A stretch of DNA of 54,149 nucleotides from Ruminiclostridium sp. (GCA_017435425.1 JAFSFC010000012.1:1-54149); one strand, 5' to 3'. Positions 8,407-18,017 are shown, numbered from the stretch's first letter. Program-made: numbers and translations. The notes: generated by a model from the sequence alone, not told the origin.

Positions 8407-8862
8407 ATGGCAAATGCAACCCTTATCACCCAGAAAGTACAGGAGATCCACCTGATCAATAAATTGGACAAGAACGGCCAGGTCCAGCTGGACAGTTCCT
8501 TTTCCCTGAATGTCAGCTTCACCCCCGACGGCAGTCGCTGCATCGGCAAGCTCCAGCAGACCCTGCGGGACAAGGAATTTGCCGGCGGCAAGTTTACCAT
8601 GACCGTGGAAATGGTGGGCATTTTCAGCTGTTCCGAGGCCTATAAGGACGAGGTCAAGCGCCAGATCCACGGGGAGGTCTACGACCAGCTCTTCCCCTAT
8701 ATGCAGTCTCAGTGTTCCAACCTGGCTGCCGGTGCCGGTATGCCCGGCCTGATGCTGCGCAAGGCTGCCATCGATCCCAACAGCATTGCTGTGAACAAGG
8801 CCCCCAAGGGCCCCGGTCCCGACCGGAATCCCGACGGCGGACCCAAGCTGACCCTGCTGTAA
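8407..8862 (+). CDS. SecB-like chaperone-fold protein
   Basis: 151 residues. The layout resembles SecB: a beta-rich N-terminal half (QLDSSFSLNVSF, FTMTVEMVGIFSC) and then a helix with LFPYMQSQCSNLAAGAGMPGL, which parallels the LFPYARE...SRGTFPQL region of E. coli SecB. It probably binds unfolded or secretory polypeptides, but in Gram-positives SecB-fold proteins also occur as toxin-antitoxin chaperones, and no toxin pair is visible here. ATG 8407 has AAAGGAAGGG upstream. The stop is one base before the ATG of the acyl-CoA ligase, suggesting translational coupling. Confidence 0.6.
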   Translation: MANATLITQKVQEIHLINKLDKNGQVQLDSSFSLNVSFTPDGSRCIGKLQQTLRDKEFAGGKFTMTVEMVGIFSCSEAYKDEVKRQIHGEVYDQLFPYMQSQCSNLAAGAGMPGLMLRKAAIDPNSIAVNKAPKGPGPDRNPDGGPKLTLL

Positions 8863-8863
8863 T

Positions 8864-10471
8864 ATGATCCATCCCATCTATGCCGACCTCTGGCAGGGGA
8901 ATGGTTCCAACCTGGACAAGCCTGCCCTTCGCTGTGAGGACACGGTCTGGACCTTTGAAGAACTCTTTGACCAGATCCTGCGGGCAGAAGCCGGCCTGCG
9001 GGCTTTGGGGGTTCAGGCAGGGGAGTTTGTCACCATTCTCTCCATGAACACCCCTGAGACCATTGCCGCATTCTACGCCATCGACCGGATCGGCGCTGTG
9101 GCCAACTGGGTGGATATGAAGCTCAGCCCCAAAGAGGTGGAGGGCTACCTGACCCGTGCCGGGGGCAAGGTGGTCATTGCCCTGGAGGTGGCCTTCCAGA
9201 AGGTCTACGAAAACCGGGGCCAGTCCCCGGCCCAACACTTTGTGGCCTTGCCGCTGGCTGGATATGTGCCCGATGATTTGGGCGGAAAGCTCCGTTTGGG
9301 CAGCTGGACCAGGAGCAGGGGAGAGGGCTGCCTCTCCTGGGAGGAGCTTCTGCGGAAACATGACGGCACCGAACCGGAGGGTTCCCGCTGGGAAGAGCCC
9401 ACTGTGATCACCTATACCGGCGGGACCACAGGCCCTGCCAAGGGGGTCATGCTTTCACGCCGGGCCTTCCGTCGGTCCCTGGAGCAGTACACTGCCGCCG
9501 GGACGGAACTTGGTTATGGGTCTACGCTGACCCTGCTGCCTCCCTTTGCCGCCTTTGGCCTGTGCCAGACCATCCATGTGCCCCTGTGTCTGGGCATGGA
9601 GGTCATTCTGGCCCCCATGTTCATGCCGGACCAGTTGGGGGAAATGCTTATACGGCACAGACCCGACCAGGTCAGCGGCACCACCTCCTACTGGCAGCTT
9701 CTTCTAACCAGTCCCCATGTCCGGGAGGCGGATCTTTCCTTCCTGAAGAATCCTCGCAGCGGCGGGGATGCCATGACAGGGGAGATGGAACGGCGGATCA
9801 ACCGGTTCCTGGCCGATCACGGCTGTGAGGCCCAGCTCATCAAGGAATACGGCATGTCTGAGGTCTGCGGCATCGTTTGCGTCAGCGAAAGCCCCCGGGA
9901 TAAGATCGGCAGTGTGGGCCGACCGCTGGAAGGCTGCCAGATCATCGCCGTGGACCCGGACACCGGGGAACAGCTGGCCCCCGGTGAGCAGGGAGAACTC
10001 CTCGTTCACAGCAGCACCGTCATGATTGGCTACAATGGAATGCCCGAGGCGGACAGCCAGGTCCTGAAGCCCGGTCCCGACGGTCGCCTTTGGATCTGGA
10101 CCAAGGACATTGGCTATGTGGAAGAGGATGGTACTGTGTTTGTCACCGGCCGGAAGAAGCGGATGATCTCCCGGAATGGATTCAAAATTTTCCCCAACGT
10201 CATTGAGGACTGCCTCCTTACCAGTCCTATGGTGGAGGCCGCCGCAGTGGTAGCGGGACAGAGCTCCAAGGGAGAGACGCTGCCCGTAGCCCATGTGGTC
10301 CCCAGAGGAGAACCCGGTCCGGAGACCGCACAGCTCCTGCGGACCCTCTGCAAGCAGGAACTCAACAGCTTCCTGGTTCCGGCTCGGATCTTATTCCGGG
10401 ACTCTATGCCCCTCACCGAGCGGGGCAAGCTGGACTACCGAACCCTGGAACTGGAGACCCAACTGAACTAA
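8864..10471 (+). CDS. AMP-dependent acyl-CoA synthetase/ligase
   Basis: 535-residue ANL-superfamily enzyme that activates a carboxylic acid as acyl-AMP and transfers it to CoA or a carrier. Visible motifs are the P-loop TYTGGTTGPAKGV, EYGMSEVCG (in place of the YGxTE motif) and the C-terminal hinge GRKKRMISRNGFKIFP with the catalytic lysine region. ATG 8864 follows the SecB-like stop by one base and has no separate Shine-Dalgarno, so translation is probably coupled. The substrate (fatty or aryl acid) cannot be decided. A terminator follows. Confidence 0.85.
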   Translation: MIHPIYADLWQGNGSNLDKPALRCEDTVWTFEELFDQILRAEAGLRALGVQAGEFVTILSMNTPETIAAFYAIDRIGAVANWVDMKLSPKEVEGYLTRAGGKVVIALEVAFQKVYENRGQSPAQHFVALPLAGYVPDDLGGKLRLGSWTRSRGEGCLSWEELLRKHDGTEPEGSRWEEPTVITYTGGTTGPAKGVMLSRRAFRRSLEQYTAAGTELGYGSTLTLLPPFAAFGLCQTIHVPLCLGMEVILAPMFMPDQLGEMLIRHRPDQVSGTTSYWQLLLTSPHVREADLSFLKNPRSGGDAMTGEMERRINRFLADHGCEAQLIKEYGMSEVCGIVCVSESPRDKIGSVGRPLEGCQIIAVDPDTGEQLAPGEQGELLVHSSTVMIGYNGMPEADSQVLKPGPDGRLWIWTKDIGYVEEDGTVFVTGRKKRMISRNGFKIFPNVIEDCLLTSPMVEAAAVVAGQSSKGETLPVAHVVPRGEPGPETAQLLRTLCKQELNSFLVPARILFRDSMPLTERGKLDYRTLELETQLN

Positions 10472-10478
10472 ATCCCCC

Positions 10479-10507
10479 AATCGCCCTGTTTGATGAACAG
10501 GGCGATT
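10479..10507 (+). terminator. Intrinsic terminator
   Basis: AATCGCCCTGTT, loop TGAT and GAACAGGGCGATT form a near-perfect stem followed by a T run. Confidence 0.85.
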
Positions 10508-10553
10508 TTTCATGCATAGAATATGGGAAGTGTGGATCGTGGGGAGGGATATT

Positions 10554-11840
10554 ATGATCTATGTGGTAAAGCGGGGGGATTCCCTGTCTCGAATTGCCCG
10601 GGAGTATGGCACGTCTGTTGCCCGGCTCCGCAGCGATAACGGTCTGCTGGCGGACCAGCCGCTGGTGCCGGGTCAGGCGCTGGTGGTGCTGATCCCGGAT
10701 GAAACCTATACCGTTCGGCCGGGAGATGGTCTCTACAGCATCTCTGCACGGACCGGTGTGTCCATTCGGAGGCTGATTCGGCTCAATCCTGTCCTGGTGC
10801 AGGGAAATGTCCTGAGGGAAGGGGAGGTGCTGGCCCTCGGTTTGAAAGAAGAGGGAGAAATGCTGGGGGCTTTTTCGGTCAACGGTTACGCCTATCCTCA
10901 TATCCGGCAGGGGATCCTCCGGCAGGCGATGCCCTTTCTCGCGGACCTGTCGGTGTTTTCCTATGGCTTTCGGGAGGACGGGAGCCTGATCCCTACGCCC
11001 GATGAGAGACTTCTGTCCGAAGCCCGGCAGTTTGGAGCGGATGCATCCCTGGTGCTCACCTCCATAGACGAGACCGGGCATTTTTCCACCCAGCGGGCGG
11101 CCCGCCTGTTCCGGGACAGAGCCCTCCAGGATAGGGTGCTGGAGAATCTGATCCAGGTGATGAGGACGAAAGGGTATCGCATTCTTGATTCAGATTTTGA
11201 GTACATCCAGGAGGAGGACAGTGAGGCTTACTTTGGGTTTCTGCGCCATGCACGGGACCGACTTCATGAGCAGGGTTTCCGTCTCCATGTGGATCTGGCC
11301 CCCAAGACCTACGCTGACCAGCCGGGGCTTTTGTATAGGGCGCATAACTATTCCGTTATTGGAGAGATCGCCGATCAGGTCCTGCTCATGACCTATGAGT
11401 GGGGGTATGCCTATGGCCCGCCCATGGCGGTGGCACCTCTTCCTCAGGTAGAGCGGGTCCTGCGCTATGGGGTTTCCGAGATCCCGCCCGGTAAGATCCA
11501 AATGGGCATCCCCAATTACGGATATGACTGGACTCTGCCCTATGACAAGGATCGACGGGCGGTAACTGTGGGCAATCAGGAGGCAGTTTTGCTGGCATCC
11601 CGCATGGGGGCAGAGATCCAATTCGATGAATCTGCCCAGGCGCCCAACTTTCAATATACCTTGGACGGCGCTGCTCACACGGTGTGGTTTGAGGATGCCA
11701 GAAGCATTCTGGCCAAGCTTCGGTTGGCGGATTCTATGCATTTGGGCGGGTTGGGATATTGGAATCTTCTCCGGCCCTTCCCTCAGAATTGGGCCCTTCT
11801 GAGCCAGCTGCTGCCCGACGGGCCGGAAAAGCAGGGATAA
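10554..11840 (+). CDS. sleL: LysM-GH18 spore cortex hydrolase (SleL/YaaH-like)
   Basis: 428 residues. Two LysM repeats (about residues 1-45 and 51-97, each beginning with YxVxxGDxL) precede a glycosyl hydrolase 18 domain. The catalytic motif is LDSDFEYIQ, a form of DxxDxDxE with the acid glutamate retained; NYGYDW and the final GGLGYWNL belong to the same fold. This architecture is that of the Bacillus N-acetylglucosaminidase SleL/YaaH, which degrades spore cortex muropeptides during germination. No signal peptide is present, as in that family. Start ATG 10554 is chosen because GGGGAGGG is 5 nt upstream and LysM begins at once. Confidence 0.85.
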   Translation: MIYVVKRGDSLSRIAREYGTSVARLRSDNGLLADQPLVPGQALVVLIPDETYTVRPGDGLYSISARTGVSIRRLIRLNPVLVQGNVLREGEVLALGLKEEGEMLGAFSVNGYAYPHIRQGILRQAMPFLADLSVFSYGFREDGSLIPTPDERLLSEARQFGADASLVLTSIDETGHFSTQRAARLFRDRALQDRVLENLIQVMRTKGYRILDSDFEYIQEEDSEAYFGFLRHARDRLHEQGFRLHVDLAPKTYADQPGLLYRAHNYSVIGEIADQVLLMTYEWGYAYGPPMAVAPLPQVERVLRYGVSEIPPGKIQMGIPNYGYDWTLPYDKDRRAVTVGNQEAVLLASRMGAEIQFDESAQAPNFQYTLDGAAHTVWFEDARSILAKLRLADSMHLGGLGYWNLLRPFPQNWALLSQLLPDGPEKQG

Positions 11841-11997
11841 AATGAGGGGTTTATTCAGTGTTATTCATTTTGACAAAAAGTAGCAAAATGCCATAAAATG
11901 ACGGGAATCCTGCAAGATGGTGCAAAATATATCAGATTGAACAAAGTTTTTGGGGAGAAAAACTGTGGAATATAGGTGAATTGTAATGATATCCACC
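11841..11997. other. Intergenic AT-rich stretch
   Basis: No open frame or clear hairpin is seen between the LysM-GH18 gene and the TRAP promoter. The stretch is notably AT-rich compared with its surroundings and may hold upstream regulatory sequence for the transporter operon. Confidence 0.4.
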
Positions 11998-12026
11998 TTG
12001 CAATTTTGAAACAAATTATGTATAAT
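11998..12026 (+). promoter_or_regulatory. SigA-type promoter of the TRAP operon
   Basis: TTGCAA (11998-12003) and TATAAT (12021-12026), 17-nt spacing. It leaves a leader of about 60 nt before the solute-binding protein gene. Confidence 0.75.
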
Positions 12027-12094
12027 AGGAGCTGTCAAGTTCGAAGACAAGTATTGTATTCGGAAAGATTTAGTAATAAGGAGGATTATTCAAG

Positions 12095-13081
12095 ATGAAA
12101 AGAAAGATTCTTGCACTGACCATGGCAGCTGTTATGGCTCTGGGCCTGTGTGCCTGCGGCGGCGGCTCCAGCGGCGAAGCTCCCGCAGAAGAGGGCGGCG
12201 CTGTCACCCTGAACATGGCCACCGGCGGCACTTCCGGTACCTACTACGGTTTCTCCGGCGTTGTTGCTCAGGTCCTGAACGAGAAGCTGGCTGACACTCT
12301 GACCATCAACGTCGAGTCCACCGGCGCTTCCGCAGCCAACATCGACCTGGTCGACCTGGGTTCCGACCAGCTGGCCATCGTGCAGAACGACGTTATGTAC
12401 TATGCATACTCCGCAACCGACATGTATGCTGAGAAGACCCCCTATGAGTCCTACTCCGCAGTTATGTCCTGCTATCCTGAGTACGTCCAGATCATTGCCA
12501 ACAAGGACATCACCTCCATCGATGACCTGAAGGGCAAGAAGGTCTCCGTGGGCGACGCAGGCTCCGGCGTTGAGTTCAACGCTCGCCAGATCCTGGCAGC
12601 TTACGGCATCGACATCGACGCTGACATCGAGAAGAACAACCAGGGCTTCGCAGACTCCGCTGACTCCCTGAAGAACGGCACCATCGACGCTGCATTCGTG
12701 GTCGCAGGCTACCCCACCACCGCAGTTTCCGAGCTGGCTTCCACCTATGACTTCAACATCCTGGCCGTTGACCAGGAGCACGCTGATGCTCTGATGAGCG
12801 AGTACGGCTTCTACACCTACGGTGTCATCCCCGGCGGCACCTATGGTCCCGTTGCTGAGGACGTCCCCGCTGTTGCAGTTATGGCTACCATCATTGCCCG
12901 CAACGATGTTCCCGCTGACACCATCTATGCTCTGGTCAAGGGCATCTTCGACAACCAGGAAGAGATTGCTACCGCTCACGCTAAGGGCGCAGAGCTGAGC
13001 CTGGAGACCGCTGTTTCCGGCATCGACATCCCCTTCCATGAAGGCGCAACCAAGTACTTCACCGAAGTCGGCGCAATGTAA
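12095..13081 (+). CDS. TAXI family TRAP transporter solute-binding lipoprotein
   Basis: 328 residues. The signal peptide MKRKILALTMAAVMALGLCAC ends in a lipobox with lipidated C21, then an acidic Gly/Ser linker. ATGGTSGTYYGFSG is the typical start of TAXI domains. It is the extracytoplasmic receptor of a secondary TRAP transporter, commonly for dicarboxylates or glutamate-type ligands; the ligand here is unknown. RBS AAGGAGGA. First gene of the operon with the DUF1850 gene and fused permease. Confidence 0.92.
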   Translation: MKRKILALTMAAVMALGLCACGGGSSGEAPAEEGGAVTLNMATGGTSGTYYGFSGVVAQVLNEKLADTLTINVESTGASAANIDLVDLGSDQLAIVQNDVMYYAYSATDMYAEKTPYESYSAVMSCYPEYVQIIANKDITSIDDLKGKKVSVGDAGSGVEFNARQILAAYGIDIDADIEKNNQGFADSADSLKNGTIDAAFVVAGYPTTAVSELASTYDFNILAVDQEHADALMSEYGFYTYGVIPGGTYGPVAEDVPAVAVMATIIARNDVPADTIYALVKGIFDNQEEIATAHAKGAELSLETAVSGIDIPFHEGATKYFTEVGAM

Positions 13082-13084
13082 TCT

Positions 13085-13573
13085 GTGAACGGGATCCGTA
13101 AATTAGCTACGGTCGCGGCCGCCGTAATGATTTTCATTACAGCGGCCGCTTTCCTTCCCGGATGTTCCTCCGGGGAAATGGAGTTGGTCCTCTCCGATAA
13201 GGAGAGCGGCCAGGTCTATGCCACTTATCCAGTGGAAAATGGTGACACCTACGCAGTGGAGTTCGTCCATTCCGTGAACAAGAGCCCGGTCCGTGATGTG
13301 TACGAGATCCGGGCAGGAGAGATCTGGAACACCCAGTGCATCTACTACGGCTTCGGCGCCGGAGTCGAGGAGGAGCTGGGTGAGGGAGAGACCCTGTCCT
13401 ACGGAGAGAACGGAGAGATGATCATCTCCAACATCAACAAGAAGATGGACAACCTTGTCATTGTTGTGGGCACCATTTCCGACCATACCCTGTACCTGGG
13501 GGATGAGACCATCAGCCTGCGCGACCTCTGCGGCCGCAGCAGTAAGGTTCAGTTTACCTGCCAACAGGGATAA
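13085..13573 (+). CDS. DUF1850 domain lipoprotein of the TRAP cluster
   Basis: 162 residues from GTG 13085, 3 nt after the preceding stop. A hydrophobic N-terminus ends in a lipobox (FLPGC). The mature part has the DUF1850 pattern: YPVENGDTYAVEFVHSVNKSPVRDVYEI, then a GFGAGVEE segment. DUF1850 genes are typically found between TAXI receptors and fused TRAP permeases, as here. The role is unknown, possibly an accessory extracytoplasmic subunit. No Shine-Dalgarno is evident for the GTG, so coupling to the upstream gene is likely. Confidence 0.8.
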   Translation: MNGIRKLATVAAAVMIFITAAAFLPGCSSGEMELVLSDKESGQVYATYPVENGDTYAVEFVHSVNKSPVRDVYEIRAGEIWNTQCIYYGFGAGVEEELGEGETLSYGENGEMIISNINKKMDNLVIVVGTISDHTLYLGDETISLRDLCGRSSKVQFTCQQG

Positions 13574-13643
13574 TACTTTTTCTTGATAAAATGGGTTAGC
13601 CATTCTATCGTGCAATTTTTTAGAGAAAGGGAGGTAGGTAAAC

Positions 13644-15623
13644 ATGCCGCTGTTTGGTAAGAAGAGGGCAAAGGATCCTGAGGTCGAATTCGAGTATCAG
13701 GAGATCGAAGCGGAAGAGTCTGTTGACATTGAAGCTGATGTCCAGGCCGTCATGGAGAAGTACGACCGTGAATCCAACGTTCGTGTTTGGGATGGCATCC
13801 CCAGAATTGTCGTGCGCTACATGCTGGTGGCCTTTGCTATCTACAGTATTCTGCTGAACTTTGGTCTGAACTGGGAGACCAGAATCGAGAGAGCCTCTTT
13901 TGTAGGCATTCTGGTGTTCCTGACCTTCATCGTGTTCCCCGCCCAGAAGGGTGGCCGCAAAAAGCTCAACTATATTCCCTGGTATGACGTGATCCTGGCT
14001 GTGCTGGGTGGAGGCAGCTATTTCTACTTCGTCTTTAACCTGGACAAGATCATTGCCAATACCATCCGCCTGGAGCCCATCGACCTGGTCATCGGCATCA
14101 TCGGCATCGTGGTCACCCTGGAGGCCTGCCGCCGGGCTGTCGGTATCCCCATTGTCATCGTCTCCTCGCTCTTTATCATCTACATGGTGGCCTTTACAAG
14201 TAAACCGTTGGTCATCAACATTTATAACCTGTTCTACACCACCGAAGGTGTTATCGGCACCCCCATCCGTGCCTGCTCCACCTTCATCGTTCTGTTCGTT
14301 ATCTTCGGTGCATTCCTGGAGAAAACAGGTATCTCCCAGTTCTTCATTGAGCTGGCAAACTCCATTGCAGGCGGCTCCAGCGGCGGCCCCGCAAAGGTGG
14401 CTGTTATCTCCTCTGCACTGTGCGGCATGGTCTCCGGTTCCTCCGTGGGCAACACTGTTACCACCGGTTCCGTTACCATTCCCATGATGAAGAAGAACGG
14501 CTTCCGTCCGGAATTTGCCGGTGCAGTTGAGGCAGCTTCCTCCACGGGTGGTCAGATCATGCCCCCCATTATGGGTGCAGCGGCCTTCCTGATGGTGGAA
14601 TATACGGGCTTTGACTACGGTTACATCGCTGTCCGTGCCATCCTGCCTGCAGCTCTGTACTTTGCCGGTATCTTTATTGCTGTCCATCTGGAAGCAAAGC
14701 GCATGGGCCTGAAGGGCCTGTCCAGAGAAGAACTGCCCAAGTTCCTGCCCCTGGTTCTGAAGAAGGGCTATCTGCTGCTCCCCCTGATCCTGCTGGTCAT
14801 CATGATGATGAAGACCACCATGTCTCTGGCAGCTATCATTGCCACCGGTGCAGCTATCCTGGTCAGCATGTTCAACAAGGATACCCGCATGAACCTGACC
14901 AAGTTCTTTGATGCCCTGGAGAACGGTGCCCGCTCCACCCTGACTGTCGGTATTGCCTGTGCTGTTGCCGGTACCATTGCCTGCGTCATCACCACCACCG
15001 GCATCGGTGCGAAGCTGATCTCCGCCATCGTTGGCCTGTCCGGCGGTGTCATCATCATCGCTATGTTCCTGACCATGCTCACCTGCATCGTTCTGGGTAT
15101 GGGTGTTCCCACCACTGCAAACTACGTCATTATGGCTACCACCTGCGCTCCCATCCTCATCAAGATGGGCCTGGAGCCTCTGGCAGCTCATATGTTCGTT
15201 TTCTATTTCGGCATCGTGGCCGACATCACTCCCCCCGTTGCACTGGCAGCCTACGCTGGCTCCGCCATTGCAAAGTCCAAGCCTATGAAGACGGCCATCA
15301 CGGCAACCACCCTGGCCATTGCAGCCTTTATTGTGCCCTACTGCTTCGGCCTGAATCCAGCTCTGATTTTTGTCAACTGCACCGTGTTCCAGGCTGTCCA
15401 GGCATCCATCACCGCGTTCCTGGGCGTGTTTGGTGTGGCAGCTGGTCTCCGCGGCTATGTCTTCTCTAACCTGAAGGTCTGGCAGCGGCTGGTCATCATT
15501 GCTGGCGGTCTGACTCTGGTCTATCCCGGTACCATCACCGACATCATCGGTATCATTCTGGTCTTCGGCATCTGCTTCCTGAGCAAGGCCGTTGGCAAGA
15601 AGAACACCCCCGCAGCAGCTTGA
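13644..15623 (+). CDS. TRAP transporter permease, 4TM/12TM fusion
   Basis: 659-residue membrane protein that fuses the small (DctQ) and large (DctM) permease components, as is usual for TAXI-type systems. An acidic cytosolic N-terminus of about 50 residues is followed by many hydrophobic segments. The DctM-like region contains GGSSGGPAKVAVISSALCGMVSG, GGQIMPPIMGAAAF and LGMGVPTTANYV, which are transport-core signatures. RBS GGGAGGTAGG precedes ATG 13644. A terminator follows immediately. Confidence 0.93.
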   Translation: MPLFGKKRAKDPEVEFEYQEIEAEESVDIEADVQAVMEKYDRESNVRVWDGIPRIVVRYMLVAFAIYSILLNFGLNWETRIERASFVGILVFLTFIVFPAQKGGRKKLNYIPWYDVILAVLGGGSYFYFVFNLDKIIANTIRLEPIDLVIGIIGIVVTLEACRRAVGIPIVIVSSLFIIYMVAFTSKPLVINIYNLFYTTEGVIGTPIRACSTFIVLFVIFGAFLEKTGISQFFIELANSIAGGSSGGPAKVAVISSALCGMVSGSSVGNTVTTGSVTIPMMKKNGFRPEFAGAVEAASSTGGQIMPPIMGAAAFLMVEYTGFDYGYIAVRAILPAALYFAGIFIAVHLEAKRMGLKGLSREELPKFLPLVLKKGYLLLPLILLVIMMMKTTMSLAAIIATGAAILVSMFNKDTRMNLTKFFDALENGARSTLTVGIACAVAGTIACVITTTGIGAKLISAIVGLSGGVIIIAMFLTMLTCIVLGMGVPTTANYVIMATTCAPILIKMGLEPLAAHMFVFYFGIVADITPPVALAAYAGSAIAKSKPMKTAITATTLAIAAFIVPYCFGLNPALIFVNCTVFQAVQASITAFLGVFGVAAGLRGYVFSNLKVWQRLVIIAGGLTLVYPGTITDIIGIILVFGICFLSKAVGKKNTPAAA

Positions 15624-15634
15624 ATCACATGAAA

Positions 15635-15674
15635 AAACCCGATGGTTTTCAGAACTCTGAAAACCAACGGGTTT
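15635..15674. terminator. Intrinsic terminator between convergent genes
   Basis: AAACCCGATGGTTTTCAG and CTGAAAACCAACGGGTTT form a long stem with one small mismatch region, followed by TTATTT on the plus strand. The minus strand has a matching T run for the LysR gene. Confidence 0.85.
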
Positions 15675-15684
15675 TTATTTGTTG

Positions 15685-16560
15685 TCATTCAAACTGCATC
15701 AATAGCTCAGCGGCCGGGTTGGAGTTGGTCGCCAGCCGCATCATGTCGTACCGGGTGTGTTCTCCCATGTTCATCTTTATGCGGACCAGATTGTCCTCCC
15801 GGTCATCGTGGAGGAGGTCAGGAACGATGGCCACACCGTGGCGGGCCCGGACCATCAGAAGCTGGGCATTGGTGCTGTTGGTCTGAGATACCCGCTCCGG
15901 CACTACGCCAAACTCCTTTTGAAGCATTTCCTGGAGCATGTCGATGGAGTTGGGGCCGTCGTTCTCGCAGTTGGTCACCAGACACTCGCCCTGGAGGATG
16001 GCGGCGGCATCCCCGGGGGGATATTTATCGGCTATAGCCTTATCAGCCACCAGATAGTTGGTGGACTCGAACATGGGTCGGGACAGGAGGGACTCCTTGG
16101 AGAAGGCCTCCTCGCAGAGGCGGTTGCCCAGGATTACGTCCAGCTCACCGGACTTGAGCTTTTCCACCAGCGTGCTGTAGGCGTACTGAAAGATATCCAC
16201 CTTGATCTCAGGGTGGGCGATCAGGAACCGGGAGAAGAAGTCCTCGGTCCGGCGGTATTCATACATACCAATGCCCACTTTTACATAGCCGCTGTACTGC
16301 TCCTGGATGGCCACCATACGCTTCTTGGTGTCGTCATAGTACCGGAGCATGAAGGAGGCCCGCTCGTAAAAGAATTTACCGGCATCGGTCAGAGAGACCG
16401 AGTGAGCATTTCGATTGAAAAGCCTGACCTGGAGTTTGTTTTCCAGGGAAGCGATATACTGGCTGATGGCCGTCTGGGTGACCGAGTGGGTGGCCGCAGC
16501 CTGGGTAAAACTCAGGCATTCTGCCAGAGTGATGAAGTACTCGATTTTCTTGTTCAGCAT
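15685..16560 (-). CDS. LysR family transcriptional regulator
   Basis: 291 residues. The N-terminal winged helix-turn-helix is clear (FITLAECLSFTQAAATHSVT... then LFNRNAHSVSLTDAG), followed by a periplasmic-binding-protein-like effector domain with GIGMYEYR, LDVILGNRL and VPDLL. Start ATG 16560 has GTGGAGGGG upstream; the longer open frame lacks family similarity. It is convergent with the TRAP permease and divergent from the pyr operon, so its target could be either. LysR genes usually control the divergent neighbour, but the transporter is an equally reasonable candidate. Confidence 0.88.
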   Translation of the reverse strand: MLNKKIEYFITLAECLSFTQAAATHSVTQTAISQYIASLENKLQVRLFNRNAHSVSLTDAGKFFYERASFMLRYYDDTKKRMVAIQEQYSGYVKVGIGMYEYRRTEDFFSRFLIAHPEIKVDIFQYAYSTLVEKLKSGELDVILGNRLCEEAFSKESLLSRPMFESTNYLVADKAIADKYPPGDAAAILQGECLVTNCENDGPNSIDMLQEMLQKEFGVVPERVSQTNSTNAQLLMVRARHGVAIVPDLLHDDREDNLVRIKMNMGEHTRYDMMRLATNSNPAAELLMQFE

Positions 16561-16659
16561 AAACGTCCCCTCCACAGGACAGGAAAGGCAAAAATGGTCT
16601 GTCCTCATTGTACACCACTTTTCCCAAAAAGACAAATAGGTTTTTACAAGGATTTTGAA

Positions 16660-16688
16660 TTGACACATTTATCCGTATCTGGTATCAT
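16660..16688 (+). promoter_or_regulatory. SigA-type promoter of the pyr operon
   Basis: TTGACA (16660-16665) and TATCAT (16683-16688) with 17-nt spacing. The transcript leader is only about 45 nt and contains no terminator/antiterminator pair, so PyrR-type attenuation is not visible. LysR binding in the 16561-16660 interval is possible. Confidence 0.8.
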
Positions 16689-16739
16689 GTAAACGGTAAA
16701 ATTGCAACATAATGCGTAAACAAGGGAGGAAGAAAACCA

Positions 16740-18014
16740 ATGAAGCTTCTTCTGAAAAACATGACGGTGTTCCGGAACAATGCAGCCGAGACGGTCTCTG
16801 TCCTTGTTGACCAGGGCCGTATTATTTCCATTTCCAAGGAAGTGCCTGCTGTTTCCGACGCTCGTGTTATTGAATATGATCATGGTTGTTTGTTCCCGGG
16901 TTTCGTGGATGTGCATGTGCATCTTCGTGAGCCGGGTTTTTCGTACAAAGAGACCATTGGCACCGGCACCAGATCGGCAGCCCGGGGCGGCTTTACTTCG
17001 GTCTGTCCCATGCCCAACCTGAAGCCTGTGCCTGACAGCGTGGAGAACCTCCAGCTGGAGCTGGACATCATCGAAAAGGATGCGCTGGTCCATGTCTATC
17101 CCTACGGTGCCATTACCGTGGGCCAGAAGGGTGAAGTCATGGCCGACCTGGAGGGTATGGCCCCCAACGTGCTGGGCTACTCCGACGACGGAAAGGGTGT
17201 TCAGAGCACCGAGATGATGAAGGAGGCCATGGGCCGGGTCAAAGCTCTGGACAAGTTCATCGTGGCCCACTGTGAGGATGAGTCCCTCCTCCATGGGGGC
17301 TATATCCACGACGGCGAATACTGCCGCACCCACGGTCATAAGCCCAATGTCTCTGCCAGCGAGTGGAAGCAGGTGGAGCGCGACCTGGAGCTGGTGAAGG
17401 AGACCGGGGTCAAATATCACATCTGCCACGTCTCCACCAAGGAGACCGTGGAGCTGGTCCGCAAGGCCAAGGCGGAGGGCGTGGATGTGACCTGTGAGAC
17501 CACCCCCCACTACCTGGTGTTCAACGATTCCATGCTCCAAGAGGATGGCCGATTCAAGATGAATCCCCCCATCCGCAGCGAGGAGGACCGGCAGGCCCTC
17601 ATTGCCGGTATCCTGGACGGCACCGTGGACATGATCGCCACCGACCATGCCCCTCACTCTGCCGAGGAAAAGGCCAAGGGCCTGGCTGGAAGCTATTTCG
17701 GCATCGTGGGCCTGGAGACCGCCTTCCCGGTGCTCTACACCGAGCTGGTAAAGCCCGGTATCCTCACCATGGAGCAGCTCATCGACCTGATGTCTGTCAA
17801 GCCCGGCAAGCGGTTTGGCATCGGCTCTTCCCTGGAAGAGGGGGCTGTGGCCGATCTGACCGTTTTTGATCTGAACGAAAGCTATACCGTGGACCCCAAG
17901 GACTTCCAGACCATGGGTAAGAGTTCTCCCTTTACGGGCCGCACGGTCTTTGGAAAATGCCTGCTGACCCTCTCCGCCGGAGAGATCGCCTGGCAGGAAG
18001 AAGGAGGAAACTAA
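16740..18014 (+). CDS. pyrC: Dihydroorotase
   Basis: Zinc amidohydrolase that cyclises N-carbamoyl-aspartate to dihydroorotate, third step of UMP synthesis; 424 residues. Ligand motifs are VHVHLREPG (near residue 60), HICHVSTKE, TCETTPHYL and ATDHAPHS. RBS AGGGAGGAAG precedes ATG 16740. First gene of a tightly packed pyrimidine operon. Confidence 0.95.
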   Translation: MKLLLKNMTVFRNNAAETVSVLVDQGRIISISKEVPAVSDARVIEYDHGCLFPGFVDVHVHLREPGFSYKETIGTGTRSAARGGFTSVCPMPNLKPVPDSVENLQLELDIIEKDALVHVYPYGAITVGQKGEVMADLEGMAPNVLGYSDDGKGVQSTEMMKEAMGRVKALDKFIVAHCEDESLLHGGYIHDGEYCRTHGHKPNVSASEWKQVERDLELVKETGVKYHICHVSTKETVELVRKAKAEGVDVTCETTPHYLVFNDSMLQEDGRFKMNPPIRSEEDRQALIAGILDGTVDMIATDHAPHSAEEKAKGLAGSYFGIVGLETAFPVLYTELVKPGILTMEQLIDLMSVKPGKRFGIGSSLEEGAVADLTVFDLNESYTVDPKDFQTMGKSSPFTGRTVFGKCLLTLSAGEIAWQEEGGN

Positions 18015-18017
18015 GCT

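Noticed and set aside
16689..16739. PyrR attenuator or riboswitch before pyrC
   Set aside because: The leader is about 45 nt and has no alternative hairpins or T run.
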